Source: a virus. From it: a stretch of 64,000 nucleotides of DNA. The position numbers and the translations under genes were made by a program. A model generated the notes under the pieces. The model made no database searches. It was not told the DNA's origin and was given only the letters and a program-made list of their open reading frames with translations. The stretch spans positions 1-64,000 of IMG/VR virus record IMGVR_UViG_3300027985_001265. The stretch is one strand, 5' to 3'. Of this stretch, positions 1 through 7,850 are shown piece after piece; positions within the stretch are counted from its first letter, which is position 1, and each line of letters opens with the position of its first letter.

Positions 1-48
1 AAAAAAAAAAAAAAAAGGGACACTGCCGGCCAAAGCTAATGTCCCTTT
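1..48 (-). terminator. Rho-independent terminator (minus direction)
   Basis: A 9-bp stem (AAAGGGACA at 14-22 with TGTCCCTTT at 40-48) is followed, on the minus strand, by 16 T residues (A run at 1-16). This would stop leftward transcription. Plus-strand genes begin just after it. The A16 run is also the window edge, so an assembly artefact in its length is possible. Confidence 0.6.
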
Positions 49-75
49 AAACTGAAAAACTTATGAGGTGTCACT

Positions 76-555
76 ATGCTAATGGATATCGAAGAAAATG
101 TAAAGAGTCTTACAATCAATGCAGATGATGACTCTTACTTGGAGACTAAACGTAAACGGATATACAAAGATGATCGTAGTCCTTTCAGTATAATGGGACC
201 AACCAGGAATAAAAAAGCAAGGAGATTTAAAATGGGGCTTAATGACAAACTAATTACTGTATCCCGGGCGGCAGAAATTTTATATGTTACTGAGTTGTCT
301 TTTAAGGTAGACGAAAATACTGGTGTTGTAACCATGAAAGAGTGGGAAAAGCTTGACGCTTCTAAATTAAGATCTGTCTACCGAAAGATCGCTGAATTGA
401 GAGATGCAGAGATACTCGTTGATATCAAACCAATAGAGGGTAAGATTCATAAACCACCAAAATTCACTTATTTGCTCAATCCATACTATACTAAACCAAA
501 AGAGTATGTTCAGGCAAAAAGAGCCTGGGAACTCCTTGGTGGCAAGCCGGTATAA
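76..555 (+). CDS. Hypothetical protein, possible winged-helix DNA-binding
   Basis: A 159-residue protein that starts after a GAGGTG ribosome site. The N-terminus is charged and basic (KRKRIYKDD region). The rest alternates helices and short strands ending in a pattern like 'LRDAEILVDIKP...FTYLLNPYY', which recalls winged-helix replication or regulatory proteins of the RepL kind. That resemblance is weak and I do not recognise a family with certainty. It is the first of three small plus-strand genes at the left edge, upstream of the fibre module. A regulatory or early role is inference only. Confidence 0.6.
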   Translation: MLMDIEENVKSLTINADDDSYLETKRKRIYKDDRSPFSIMGPTRNKKARRFKMGLNDKLITVSRAAEILYVTELSFKVDENTGVVTMKEWEKLDASKLRSVYRKIAELRDAEILVDIKPIEGKIHKPPKFTYLLNPYYTKPKEYVQAKRAWELLGGKPV

Positions 556-588
556 TTTATTTATTTGGTTTAAATTAAAGGAGGTTTT

Positions 589-744
589 ATGGAAGAACAG
601 CTTTATATAATACACTGGAAAAGTATGATAACCGGGTATACAGGTCAGGGTACTGCAGCATTTACAAAAAGATGTTGTAACCAGATTATAAGAGGACAGC
701 AGGATAAAAATATTGTTTATTGGATAGTACCCACAAAGAGTTAA
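589..744 (+). CDS. Small hypothetical phage protein (51 aa)
   Basis: A short frame starting ATG at 589 behind a perfect AAAGGAGG ribosome site. It reads MEEQLYIIHWKSMITGYTGQ and continues to a tryptophan-rich end (VYWIVP). The 'HWKS..TGYTGQGT' pattern recurs in small phage proteins of unknown function that I recall. The strong ribosome site and 33-nt spacing from the preceding gene support it as real. No function can be assigned. Confidence 0.65.
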   Translation: MEEQLYIIHWKSMITGYTGQGTAAFTKRCCNQIIRGQQDKNIVYWIVPTKS

Positions 745-827
745 TAGTTTATTCTTTTGGATTAAATTTCAAAAATATACTACCATAAAATAGTTCATAT
801 TTAATAATTCATTTAAAGGAGGGTTCA

Positions 828-1136
828 ATGAAAAAAAGGTTATCATGCTTGTCTGTCTGTATGTTGTCCTTGGTTCTATTTATTAGTTCAGTATCCGCCA
901 GGTGTGTAGGCCCTATGGTTAATGGTAGGTGCCTGGGTACTGAGGTTTATGGAAGTGACGATTCTCAGGAAAGTTACCGGGGATCCTCCGGAGCTACCTA
1001 TCAGTATGACCTGAGTAAGCCGATAGACCAAAACAGGTATGGTTATGATTATGATGCCCAGCGGAGAGATCAGAGGAATAGCCTGGATCCTGCCAGGATT
1101 CTGGATGGGTATACCGGAGGTGGAATCAGAAAATAG
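828..1136 (+). CDS. Small secreted/exported hypothetical protein
   Basis: A 102-residue protein behind an AAAGGAGGG ribosome site. Residues 1-24 form a typical signal peptide: MKKR followed by a hydrophobic core ending in SVSA. The mature part starts RCVGPMVNGRC, with two cysteines nine residues apart, then a Tyr-, Ser- and Gln-rich, mostly hydrophilic chain. It is probably exported to the periplasm or cell surface. A role in lysogenic conversion or superinfection exclusion is possible given the integrase in this phage, but nothing in the sequence shows it. Confidence 0.65.
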   Translation: MKKRLSCLSVCMLSLVLFISSVSARCVGPMVNGRCLGTEVYGSDDSQESYRGSSGATYQYDLSKPIDQNRYGYDYDAQRRDQRNSLDPARILDGYTGGGIRK

Positions 1137-1161
1137 ATCTGCTGGGACTTCAGCATATCTT

Positions 1162-1204
1162 GAAAAAAGAAAACCCCCGTGGAGAAGTCTAACTCCCGGG
1201 GGTT
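1162..1204 (-). terminator. Terminator of the minus-strand fibre module
   Basis: AACCCCCG (1172-1179) pairs with CGGGGGTT (1197-1204). On the minus strand the hairpin is followed by TTTTCTTTTTTC. It lies about 150 nt beyond the last gene of the minus-strand module at 1358-3695 and also faces the plus gene ending at 1136. Confidence 0.75.
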
Positions 1205-1221
1205 CAACAAAGGAAGGATAT

Positions 1222-1392
1222 ATGACAAAGCTCCTGTTATTTGTATCCCGGCACCTGGGGCTGGCCGGTTGTGATATAATGAAACGACAATACGGTTCTA
1301 TATTATTTCTTTGGATCAAACAAATTTACTGTCAGACTCATATTGAATATTCTTGGTTTAATCCCCAGCCCAAATATGTTCTTCCCACATAA
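1222..1392 (+). CDS. Possible small protein (56 aa)
   Basis: An ATG frame at 1222 behind AAAGGAAGGAT, a good ribosome site, encoding a hydrophobic/basic peptide that starts MTKLLLFVSRHLGLAGC. It overlaps the 3' end of the convergent minus-strand gene by 35 nt and contains one copy of the GTCAGACT motif. No family recognised. It may be a chance frame. Confidence 0.3.
   Translation: MTKLLLFVSRHLGLAGCDIMKRQYGSILFLWIKQIYCQTHIEYSWFNPQPKYVLPT
1331..1346 (+). promoter_or_regulatory. Copy 1 of repeated motif GTCAGACTYAWATTGA
   Basis: GTCAGACTCATATTGA matches two other copies at 4323-4338 and 39850-39865 with at most two differences. The other copies are intergenic and near gene starts. This one lies in the 3' overlap between convergent genes, so its role here is unclear. 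Confidence 0.4.
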
Positions 1393-1789
1393 TGGGAATT
1401 TCTTTTGTTTGAGTTATTCCTTGCTCATCTTGATATTCAACCTGAATTGTTTCATCAATATCAGGATGGTATACTTTGATAGTCTCCAGAGAACCGAAGA
1501 TTTTAACGTAAACGTCAAGCATGGCAATTGCTGTGGCATCTGTAAAAGGGTCAGTAACACCACACTGATCCGCAAGATACTGCTGAATCTTTTCTCCGAA
1601 TCTGACCTTGATGACTACCTTATCCGGATCATCCGGTTGCCCAGGTCTTGGGTATATCTTGATGCAGTCACCAAATAAACTATCAAGCAGGGCCATGTTG
1701 TTGTCTTGCCAGAGATTGAGAGTTACAATATTCCCATAACGCTTGGTGATTTGAGATGGATGGACAACGAAATAGAATATTTTAATCAT
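1358..1789 (-). CDS. Hypothetical protein, last gene of fibre module
   Basis: A 143-residue protein whose start overlaps the stop of the upstream putative fibre gene by one base, so it is co-translated with it. The middle (WQDNN, DCIKIYPRPGQPDDPDKVVIKVRFGEK) and the end are mixed beta-strand and acidic. There is no signal peptide or membrane segment. By position it could be a fibre chaperone, assembly factor or minor tail component. No family was recognised. Confidence 0.65.
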   Translation of the reverse strand: MIKIFYFVVHPSQITKRYGNIVTLNLWQDNNMALLDSLFGDCIKIYPRPGQPDDPDKVVIKVRFGEKIQQYLADQCGVTDPFTDATAIAMLDVYVKIFGSLETIKVYHPDIDETIQVEYQDEQGITQTKEIPIMWEEHIWAGD

Positions 1790-3381
1790 TATTCCCAGTC
1801 TCCAGGTAGCACGTTATCAAAAACAAGTGGTGTTATGTTCTGAGGATAGTCAGTTGATTCACCAAACACAATAGCCGTATCAGGATCAAAGCTTCCATCA
1901 AAATCAGAAACAGTAGAAGCAGTAGAATCAACTATTAATTGCATCTTATCAACACCTGGATATGTGGGGTTATTATCTCCACATGAAATAGTGAATGAAT
2001 AGCTTGTAAATGCTTCCCAATCTAAAGCAACTGATATTGTATTTGTCCCATCCATAAGATCAATGTATCCATTACCAGAACCATCTGTCCTGAACTGCAA
2101 AAGGTTCTGAGTTCCACCATACAAAAGGCAGACTGTCGTTGAAACTGGAAGATCGGAATAGCTAAAGCTTGGGGTCCAGTTAAACTTGAGTTTAAAACTA
2201 GCCGAAGAAACTTTTTTTATGGATATGCTATCAATTACAACTAATCCTGTTTGATTACCTACAGTAAAGAAAATCTTTCCGTTGTCTATGGTGCATAGAA
2301 CTCTGTATATGTAAACGCCAGCGGTTAACGCTCCGAGAGTCTTAGAGTCTGAAAACCCTGACGCAGAAAGAAATATATCTACTCCTGTGTTGGAAACTAC
2401 TCTTAATTTAACTTCATACATTTCTCCAGAAATAAATTCAGATGACGCAGGCTGGTAAGCAGTGCCATAGTTGGAGTTTATTGTAAAAGTAATAACTCCA
2501 TCAGATACAGTAGAATTGGTAGTCGTCCAAGATTCATCATTACTTACTATTATCTCTGTACCATCAGCCTTACCATCCAGCAACTCATACAACTTGTCTC
2601 CAACAACCGTAGGAGCATTTATCGTCCCTGCCCTGGATGCAATGGTTGTATCGCCTGGTCCTGTGAAAGGCCAGATATGGCCTAACTCATTTGCGTAAAG
2701 ACATGCGAATACTATAATATTGGACTCGTTAGATGACTTTGGACCAATCCCAACTTTAAGTGTATTAGATGGATTATTCCACATTATTGAAAATAGGATA
2801 TAAGAAAATCCTGCTGAATGATCACCGTATCCATCCACCGTTGGAACTCCAGCAGATGATCCAGCTATTGTCCAAAGTGTCCCGTCATAATCTATATAAC
2901 TTTCGCGTGCTAAAGTAAGGTCTCTAAAAGTGATTCTTCCTATTCCAGAGCTACCCTTATTATATAGAATACAAAAACTCTGCCCACCTGTTGGATTCCC
3001 GTCCAAAACAGAAGAGTAGAATTGACCTCTATGTAATATGTTACCATTATCGGTAAAAATGGTCTCTGTAAAATCACCTATAATGTTTCCAATACTTACA
3101 TCGCAAGTGTTTTCCCACTGACTCGGATCATAAGGATAAGTACACATCTGATCCCAGGAGCCCATGCTCCAGAATTTTGCAAAAGCGTATAATGGTGATT
3201 CGGCAGGAACGGTAACAATTTCACCATTAGAATTAATGTAATATGCTGGCCCTGTGGAGTAGTCTTCAGTATTACCTATAAGCATTTTCCACAAAAAGGC
3301 TTTAATTGAACCAGCAAGCCCAGGATAAAGATCATCTATCCCAAAAGCAGAAGCAGATATTTTATTTAAAATAGGAATCAT
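1789..3381 (-). CDS. Putative tail fibre / receptor-binding protein
   Basis: About 530 residues. An ATG at 3381 behind AGAGGGG is preferred over a TTG 12 codons upstream. The N-terminal part (residues 1-100) contains 'GLAGSIKAFLWKML' and an aromatic stretch, perhaps the attachment part. The remainder is a long Ser/Thr/Gly/Asp-rich beta-strand region (DGTLWTIAGSSAG, SNDESWTTTNSTVSDGVITF, KLKFNWTPSFSYSDLPVSTT) typical of sugar-binding jelly-roll or LamG-like fibre domains. The gene lies in an inverted module separate from the late operon, as host-range genes often do. The function is inferred from composition and context only. Confidence 0.6.
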   Translation of the reverse strand: MIPILNKISASAFGIDDLYPGLAGSIKAFLWKMLIGNTEDYSTGPAYYINSNGEIVTVPAESPLYAFAKFWSMGSWDQMCTYPYDPSQWENTCDVSIGNIIGDFTETIFTDNGNILHRGQFYSSVLDGNPTGGQSFCILYNKGSSGIGRITFRDLTLARESYIDYDGTLWTIAGSSAGVPTVDGYGDHSAGFSYILFSIMWNNPSNTLKVGIGPKSSNESNIIVFACLYANELGHIWPFTGPGDTTIASRAGTINAPTVVGDKLYELLDGKADGTEIIVSNDESWTTTNSTVSDGVITFTINSNYGTAYQPASSEFISGEMYEVKLRVVSNTGVDIFLSASGFSDSKTLGALTAGVYIYRVLCTIDNGKIFFTVGNQTGLVVIDSISIKKVSSASFKLKFNWTPSFSYSDLPVSTTVCLLYGGTQNLLQFRTDGSGNGYIDLMDGTNTISVALDWEAFTSYSFTISCGDNNPTYPGVDKMQLIVDSTASTVSDFDGSFDPDTAIVFGESTDYPQNITPLVFDNVLPGDWE

Positions 3382-3407
3382 AAACAGCCCCTCTACCCGT
3401 TCAAATA

Positions 3408-3695
3408 TTAACGCCAAATCTCAACTTCAAGAGTTCCTGTACCGGATAGAGTTTTTGCATAGAAAGGAGTTATTTCCCCTGTGACATTCAACGGAATGGT
3501 GATATCACTATCCGGGCAAAGTTTAGATGTGGAAGCTGTAAGGGAGGTCTGCCGGCGCCACTGTATCGGAGAATCACTGGATTGAGCACCAATCAATAAA
3601 ACGGAGGCTCCTTTGTACTGTGCAGGTATGGTAACGGCAGCAGAGGTGGTGGTGAGGGAAATATTTAAAGTACCTAAGAGACGATTTAATTTCAT
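3408..3695 (-). CDS. Small hypothetical structural protein (fibre module)
   Basis: A 95-residue protein rich in Ser/Thr and beta-strands (LNISLTTTSAAVTIPAQYKG, ITIPLNVTGEI, GTLEVEIWR). No cysteines apart from one, no membrane segment. It is the first gene of the minus-strand module, 27 nt upstream of the putative fibre gene. This looks like a small virion or fibre-associated protein. No family recognised. Confidence 0.55.
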   Translation of the reverse strand: MKLNRLLGTLNISLTTTSAAVTIPAQYKGASVLLIGAQSSDSPIQWRRQTSLTASTSKLCPDSDITIPLNVTGEITPFYAKTLSGTGTLEVEIWR

Positions 3696-3855
3696 GATAA
3701 AAACCTTTCATAGAGTAAGTATGAGAAAATACAAGCCAACTAACAGAGAGAGGTTCTTCTGGCAAACAAGTTATCAATCACAAATTGTTAAACTCTTCTG
3801 GAAAGATTTAAACCAAAGGATTATATTACAGATTATTATTAACTTGGAGGGTATT

Positions 3856-4038
3856 ATGAATAAGAAAGATCGTATTGCTGTGGTGTTTAGTGTTCCTGTT
3901 TTGATTCTGTGTTCTTTGGGTGCAATGACAGACGGCATATTATTTACTCCAGCCTGGTTCGTAATAGCTTATTGGGGCTATAGGTTTATCAAAGGGGATA
4001 TATCTTTTATTGGTTCTAGAATACAGAAGGAGGATTAA
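3856..4038 (+). CDS. Small two-helix membrane protein
   Basis: A 60-residue protein, ATG behind GGAGGGT. Two hydrophobic segments (about residues 8-25, IAVVFSVPVLILCSLGAM, and 30-45, LFTPAWFVIAYWGYRF) are followed by a charged tail ending KED. It stands alone between the divergent fibre module and the non-coding region at 4039-4612. Holin-like size and topology, but the lysis genes are at 11.7-12.8 kb, so the role is open. Confidence 0.55.
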   Translation: MNKKDRIAVVFSVPVLILCSLGAMTDGILFTPAWFVIAYWGYRFIKGDISFIGSRIQKED

Positions 4039-4041
4039 TAA

Positions 4042-4218
4042 TATATTCTAGATAATCTCTCTTATTTTATATTTCCGTAATTATATAAATACCGCACCGC
4101 CCAAAATTGCTGGCGCAATTTATGTTGCGGCGGGTATTTATATAATTACGGGATAAACTCTATAGTATATTCTAGATAAAAGAAGGGTGTATATATAATA
4201 AGCTTATTTATATTCTAG
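4042..4218. repeat. Three iterated TATATTCTAG sites
   Basis: TATATTCTAGATAA occurs exactly at 4042-4055 and 4166-4179, and TATATTCTAGTTAA at 4209-4222. The first two copies flank the long inverted repeat on either side. Such iterons are typical of initiator or regulator binding sites. Confidence 0.6.
4075..4151. repeat. 19-bp perfect inverted repeat with inner hairpin
   Basis: Arms 4075-4093 and 4133-4151 are perfect reverse complements (CCGTAATTATATAAATACC). Inside is a second hairpin AAATTGC-TGGC-GCAATTT. There is no U-tract typical of a terminator, so a cruciform, a long RNA hairpin or a protein-binding site is more likely. Confidence 0.7.
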
Positions 4219-4322
4219 TTAATCTAGTATAGGATTTGCGAAGCTAATTTATTTTTGTTTAAGCGAAATGTTCAGGAGTGGGCCGGACTATAAACAAAAA
4301 TTTTCCATAAAAAAACTCTCCT

Positions 4323-4338
4323 GTCAGACTCAAATTGA
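4323..4338 (+). promoter_or_regulatory. Copy 2 of repeated motif GTCAGACTYAWATTGA, candidate late promoter
   Basis: GTCAGACTCAAATTGA; with two more bases upstream (CT) it matches copy 1 at 17 of 18 positions. It lies in the non-coding region ahead of the whole plus-strand late operon. A TTGATC followed 17 nt later by TGTATA could also act as a sigma70-like promoter. Confidence 0.45.
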
Positions 4339-4618
4339 TCTTTCATTAAAATAGCCCTGTATATTCAAAGAGGTAACTTTTCTAAAAAATATTTTCTATC
4401 AACACTCAGCCTATAAAAACCTGATAATTTAACCCCCAACTCTTACAGATTGTATTTCACGAAATAATTTTTCATCTCAGATTCTCACGTTTTAAGTATC
4501 CCACCATTAATTTTTATTCTTATCTAATCTATTTATAGCTGCCAGAAGATTTCCTCTCCCACTATTCTTGGTTTATTCCCTGGTCATTTTACATTGAGTT
4601 TAAATCAAGGAGATGTTC

Positions 4619-5095
4619 ATGCAGAAGTTCATTGGAGTTAAACTTGTTGATGCCAAGCCTATGACCCGAGGTGACTATAACATCTATCGGGGCTGGAACA
4701 TTCCCGCAGATGAAAACCCGACAGATCCTGGATACATGGTTCAGTATCCTGATGGGTACCAATCCTGGCGTCCTAAAGATGAGTTTGAAAAACGGAATCT
4801 TCTTTATCTTGGTTCAGATAACAAAGTTTCCGAAGAAGATGTGAATGCTATGATCCGGGAGATTCACGTTGAAGAAATCACCCCCAATGTTGTCGGCACC
4901 AAGGTTACTGCTGTTACGGTGACCTTGTCCAATGGGTTTACAATTACTGAATCCAGCACCTGTGTTGATCCTAAGAACTATGATGTGGAAGTCGGCATAG
5001 ACTGCTGCATGGAACGCATCAAAGACAAAATCTGGTTCCTCATGGGCTTCTTATTGAGCTGTGGTGCCAATGGTTTTCAGAAAGGAGGTAAATAA
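4619..5095 (+). CDS. Gp49-family phage protein
   Basis: 158 residues. AAGGAG directly abuts an ATG at 4613, so the ATG at 4619, six bases from the Shine-Dalgarno, is chosen. Residues 1-65 (PMTRGDYNIYRGW...GYMVQYPDGYQSW) match a domain I recall in many phage proteins. The C-terminal half (VTVTLSNGFTITESSTCV, DPKNYDVEVG, IKDKIWFLMGF) matches the Gp49/Sf6 gene 66 family, whose function is unknown. It is the first gene of the late operon and overlaps the next gene by one base (TAATG). Confidence 0.8.
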   Translation: MQKFIGVKLVDAKPMTRGDYNIYRGWNIPADENPTDPGYMVQYPDGYQSWRPKDEFEKRNLLYLGSDNKVSEEDVNAMIREIHVEEITPNVVGTKVTAVTVTLSNGFTITESSTCVDPKNYDVEVGIDCCMERIKDKIWFLMGFLLSCGANGFQKGGK

Positions 5096-5382
5096 TGGGT
5101 GGTGGCTTTGATGATGGCTATTCCACAGGAGATGCCTCTTTCGGTGAAGACTTTGTTGGAGACCCCCTGCCTCTAAAAAGTCCTGTTACCGAAGGTATTA
5201 CTTCACCAATTATGAAGTATTTTGAATTTAAACATCTGCCGGAAAAACTCCAAGAAATCTCTCTACCCTTCTGGAATATTGCTGCGACCATGGAAGCTAA
5301 GTTGCCTCCTAGCCCCGAAAAGAGTGCCGGTCTGCGGAAGCTTCTGGAAGCCAAAGACTGTATGGTGAGGGCTGCCTTGTAA
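5095..5382 (+). CDS. Acb2/Tad1-like small helical protein (candidate anti-defence)
   Basis: 95 residues. Residues 1-38 are Gly/Asp-rich and probably disordered. Residues 39-95 form two predicted helices: 'YFEFKHLPEKLQEISLPFWN', then 'LPPSPEKSAGLRKLLEAKDC' to MVRAAL. This HLP...LPP.PE...LRKLLEAKD..VRA pattern resembles small phage proteins now grouped with the Acb2/Tad1 helical hairpin, which sequester cyclic nucleotide signals of CBASS and Thoeris defence. That assignment is from memory of the pattern. The gene is overlapped on both sides by its neighbours, so it is expressed with the packaging genes. Confidence 0.55.
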   Translation: MGGGFDDGYSTGDASFGEDFVGDPLPLKSPVTEGITSPIMKYFEFKHLPEKLQEISLPFWNIAATMEAKLPPSPEKSAGLRKLLEAKDCMVRAAL

Positions 5383-6050
5383 TGCCAATGACCCCTGAAG
5401 AATTCAAGGCCGTCTTACCTATCCAGTTAAAGAACTCTGTTACCCAGGACGTAATGGACTCTATCAACCAGGTGTTGTCCGGACCTGAATCCACTGAGAT
5501 TTTTAAAGAGAACCTGCTCTCCTATACCCGGGTGCTACTGGAAGGTAAGTTCAAGATGACGAGCTATGTTAGTGCAGTTCGTTATGTCAGTTTTAAGCTT
5601 TTGGGTGGGACCAATAAGGCGGCGTTTACTGCCACCTTTCCGGACAAAATTTCCAGATGGACTGCCCAGGGTGTTTCAGAGAAAGATCAGTCCAGTTACA
5701 TTTCAGCGTACCATAAGAGCAAGTTGGTGAACCTGATCATGGAGCAGACATTAATTCCTCTCCATGTCTTGAATGCACCTACCCGGCAAGAGGCTGTGAA
5801 TATTCTCGCTGATTTGATGCGTAACGCTTCATCTGAGAAGGTTAGAAGTGATTCGGCTGCCCATATACTCAGGGAACTCAAACCACCCGAGAAAACGAAA
5901 ATAGAGCTTGATTTGGGGGCAAAGGCAGATAAGACCCTAGACACTCTCCGGGAAACTACACGGGTACTGGTAGAGCAACAGAAGGCTATGATTGCCCAGG
6001 GTGTTCCTATTAAGACCATTGCTGAAGGGGTTCTCGTTGTCAAAGAGTAA
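5382..6050 (+). CDS. terS: Putative terminase small subunit
   Basis: 222 residues, overlapping the preceding stop by one base. It is mostly helical. A central segment 'YVSAVRYVSFKLLGGTNKAAFTATFPDK' looks like the DNA-binding helix-turn-helix of phage terminase small subunits (motif given here only in part: YVSFKLLGGTNKAAF). A C-terminal coiled coil (TLDTLRETTRVLVEQQKAMI) would allow ring assembly. It sits directly upstream of the large terminase gene, the usual position. Role: recognises phage DNA ends and regulates the packaging motor. Confidence 0.65.
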   Translation: MPMTPEEFKAVLPIQLKNSVTQDVMDSINQVLSGPESTEIFKENLLSYTRVLLEGKFKMTSYVSAVRYVSFKLLGGTNKAAFTATFPDKISRWTAQGVSEKDQSSYISAYHKSKLVNLIMEQTLIPLHVLNAPTRQEAVNILADLMRNASSEKVRSDSAAHILRELKPPEKTKIELDLGAKADKTLDTLRETTRVLVEQQKAMIAQGVPIKTIAEGVLVVKE

Positions 6051-6237
6051 AACCCGAATAACGTACCCCTGTGGGCATGTGGAAGAGAAGGCCACCAAAG
6101 TTGCTATTTACGGCTTATGTCATAATGATGCCAGGCCAATATTGATAGAAGTTTTTGGTAAATGTTCCTTTTATCAATACCGGCGTTTTAAGCAAGCCGT
6201 ACATCCTGTAAAGGGCCTTGTCATTGTTAATGCCTAA
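6037..6237 (+). CDS. Small hypothetical protein between terminase genes
   Basis: A 66-residue frame. I infer a TTG start at 6037, six bases after GAAGGGG, overlapping the previous gene by 14 nt. It reads LSKSKTRITYPCGHVEEKA and ends QAVHPVKGLVIVNA. It has a CGH and a second Cys-Asn-Asp segment but no full zinc motif. It fills the gap before the terminase gene and overlaps that gene's start, so it is probably translated. Function unknown. Confidence 0.5.
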   Translation: MSKSKTRITYPCGHVEEKATKVAIYGLCHNDARPILIEVFGKCSFYQYRRFKQAVHPVKGLVIVNA

Positions 6238-7840
6238 TGATGATATTCTCAATATTGAGGTCAATCACAAGAAGGTTGAAGATTGGCTCCGGGAAGTCTG
6301 TTATGAGGATGACCCCAATTATATGCCTTCGGACTTCGCCTTGGAGTTTATCAACTTCATCAAGCTGGTGAATGGTGTCGAGGGTGAAGAGAATAAATCC
6401 CCGGTAATTCACCTTCAGATGCTGGATAATATCCAGAAGAATGACAAAGACACAGTAAATATGTGCCACAGAGGATCAGCCAAAACCACAGTTCTTGGCT
6501 CTTATCTCATTCTTTATGTGGCTACTTACGGAGAAATCCCTGGTTTCGGGGAAGTTGGGTACACCCTCTATGTTTCAGATGCTGTGGAAAACGGTGTCAA
6601 GAAAATGAGACTAGACCTGGAATTCAGATGGCAAAATTCAGACTTCCTGCAGGAATGGGTACCTTATGCTAAGTTCACAGACATTCGTTGGGAGTTCAAA
6701 AATAAAGATGGAAAGCGTTCTGTCGTCACAGGTCATGGTGCAAAAACGGGAGTCCGTGGTACCAAAGAACTAGGCAAGCGTCCTGTCCTGGCTATCCTCG
6801 ATGATTTAATTTCTGATGATGACGCCAGATCTCAAACAGTTATCGCCAGTGTAGAAGACACTGTTTATAAAGCCGTTGACTATGCCTTGCACCCCCAGCG
6901 TAGGAAAATTATTTGGTCGGGCACTCCTTTCAATGCAAAAGACCCATTATACAAAGCTGTGGAATCGGGGGCATGGCATGTCAATGTTTATCCTATCTGT
7001 GAGCATTGGCCGTGTAAAAGAGAGGATTTTAAAGGCTCCTGGGAAGACAGATTCAACTACGATTATGTCCTCAAGCAATATACGAAAGCCAAGAGAGCTG
7101 GGAAGATTTCCGCATTCAATCAGGAATTGCTGTTACGAATTATGTCTGATGAAGATCGTCTTATCACTGATGATGAGATCAACTGGTATTCCCGAGACTT
7201 GCTTCTACAGCGTAGAGGCTCGTTCAATTATTATATCACCACTGACTTTGCAACCAGTGACAAGCAGTCTGCGGATTTCTCAGTAGTTTCCACATGGGCA
7301 TATAATTCTAAAGGACACTGGTTCTGGGTGGACGGTGTTTGTGAAAAACAGACTATGGATAAGAATATTGATGATCTATTTCGTCTGTCTCAAAAGTGGA
7401 AACCTCAGGAAGTAGGTATAGAAGTCTCCGGGCAACAAGGAGGATTTATTCCTTGGATTCAAGATCAGATGATGACAAGACAAGTATACTTTAATATAGC
7501 TAAAGATAAAGATTCCAGCAAACTTGGTATTCGGCCCAATACCAACAAGATGCAAAGATTCAACATTGTTGTTCCTTGGTTTAAAACTCACCAAGTATTT
7601 TTTCCCCGGGAAATGGAAGAACATCCTGTAATCAAAGAATTCATAAGTGAGTTAGAGTTGGTATCTCCCGCTGGCATGAAATCGAAGCATGATGATTGTC
7701 TGGATACTATTTCAATGTTGGCCAGTTTAACTCCCTGGAAGCCAAGTGATGATGTACCAATGTCAAAGAATTCAGACACTGAAATCTGGGAAATGGAAAC
7801 CTTTGAACAGGCTTCCAAAATATCGTCCTATATAGTTTGA
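6230..7840 (+). CDS. terL: Terminase large subunit (DNA-packaging motor)
   Basis: About 536 residues. ATP-driven translocase plus nuclease that fills the capsid. The Walker A-like CHRGSAKTT lies near residues 79-87 and Walker B LAILDDLI about 105 residues later. The RNase H-like nuclease half has TTDFATSDK, GIEVSGQQ and KHDDCLDTIS acidic motifs. Length and motifs fit N4-type podovirus terminases. The ATG at 6230 is chosen, but TTG at 6218 or 6224 would sit closer to the AAAGGG ribosome site and cannot be excluded. It acts with the small subunit at 5382 and the portal at 13004. Confidence 0.93.
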   Translation: MPNDDILNIEVNHKKVEDWLREVCYEDDPNYMPSDFALEFINFIKLVNGVEGEENKSPVIHLQMLDNIQKNDKDTVNMCHRGSAKTTVLGSYLILYVATYGEIPGFGEVGYTLYVSDAVENGVKKMRLDLEFRWQNSDFLQEWVPYAKFTDIRWEFKNKDGKRSVVTGHGAKTGVRGTKELGKRPVLAILDDLISDDDARSQTVIASVEDTVYKAVDYALHPQRRKIIWSGTPFNAKDPLYKAVESGAWHVNVYPICEHWPCKREDFKGSWEDRFNYDYVLKQYTKAKRAGKISAFNQELLLRIMSDEDRLITDDEINWYSRDLLLQRRGSFNYYITTDFATSDKQSADFSVVSTWAYNSKGHWFWVDGVCEKQTMDKNIDDLFRLSQKWKPQEVGIEVSGQQGGFIPWIQDQMMTRQVYFNIAKDKDSSKLGIRPNTNKMQRFNIVVPWFKTHQVFFPREMEEHPVIKEFISELELVSPAGMKSKHDDCLDTISMLASLTPWKPSDDVPMSKNSDTEIWEMETFEQASKISSYIV

Positions 7841-7850
7841 GAGGTAAATT

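Larger units (their letters stand above)
4039..4612. other. AT-rich non-coding region, candidate origin/late promoter region
   Basis: 574 nt without a credible gene. It holds three TATATTCTAG repeats, a 19-bp inverted repeat with a nested hairpin, a second 10-bp inverted repeat (TTTTTGTTTA at 4252-4261 with TAAACAAAAA at 4291-4300), and one copy of the GTCAGACT motif about 280 nt upstream of the first late gene. The content fits a replication origin and/or the late promoter; neither is proven. Confidence 0.5.

Noticed and set aside
1-16. A16 run as a genome terminus
   Set aside because: It is explained as the T tract of a minus-strand terminator; no matching terminal repeat was seen at the right edge, where a gene runs on.
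4039-4220. CRISPR-like array from the TATATTCTAG repeats
   Set aside because: Only three 10-14 nt copies at irregular spacing; no spacers of constant length and no cas genes.
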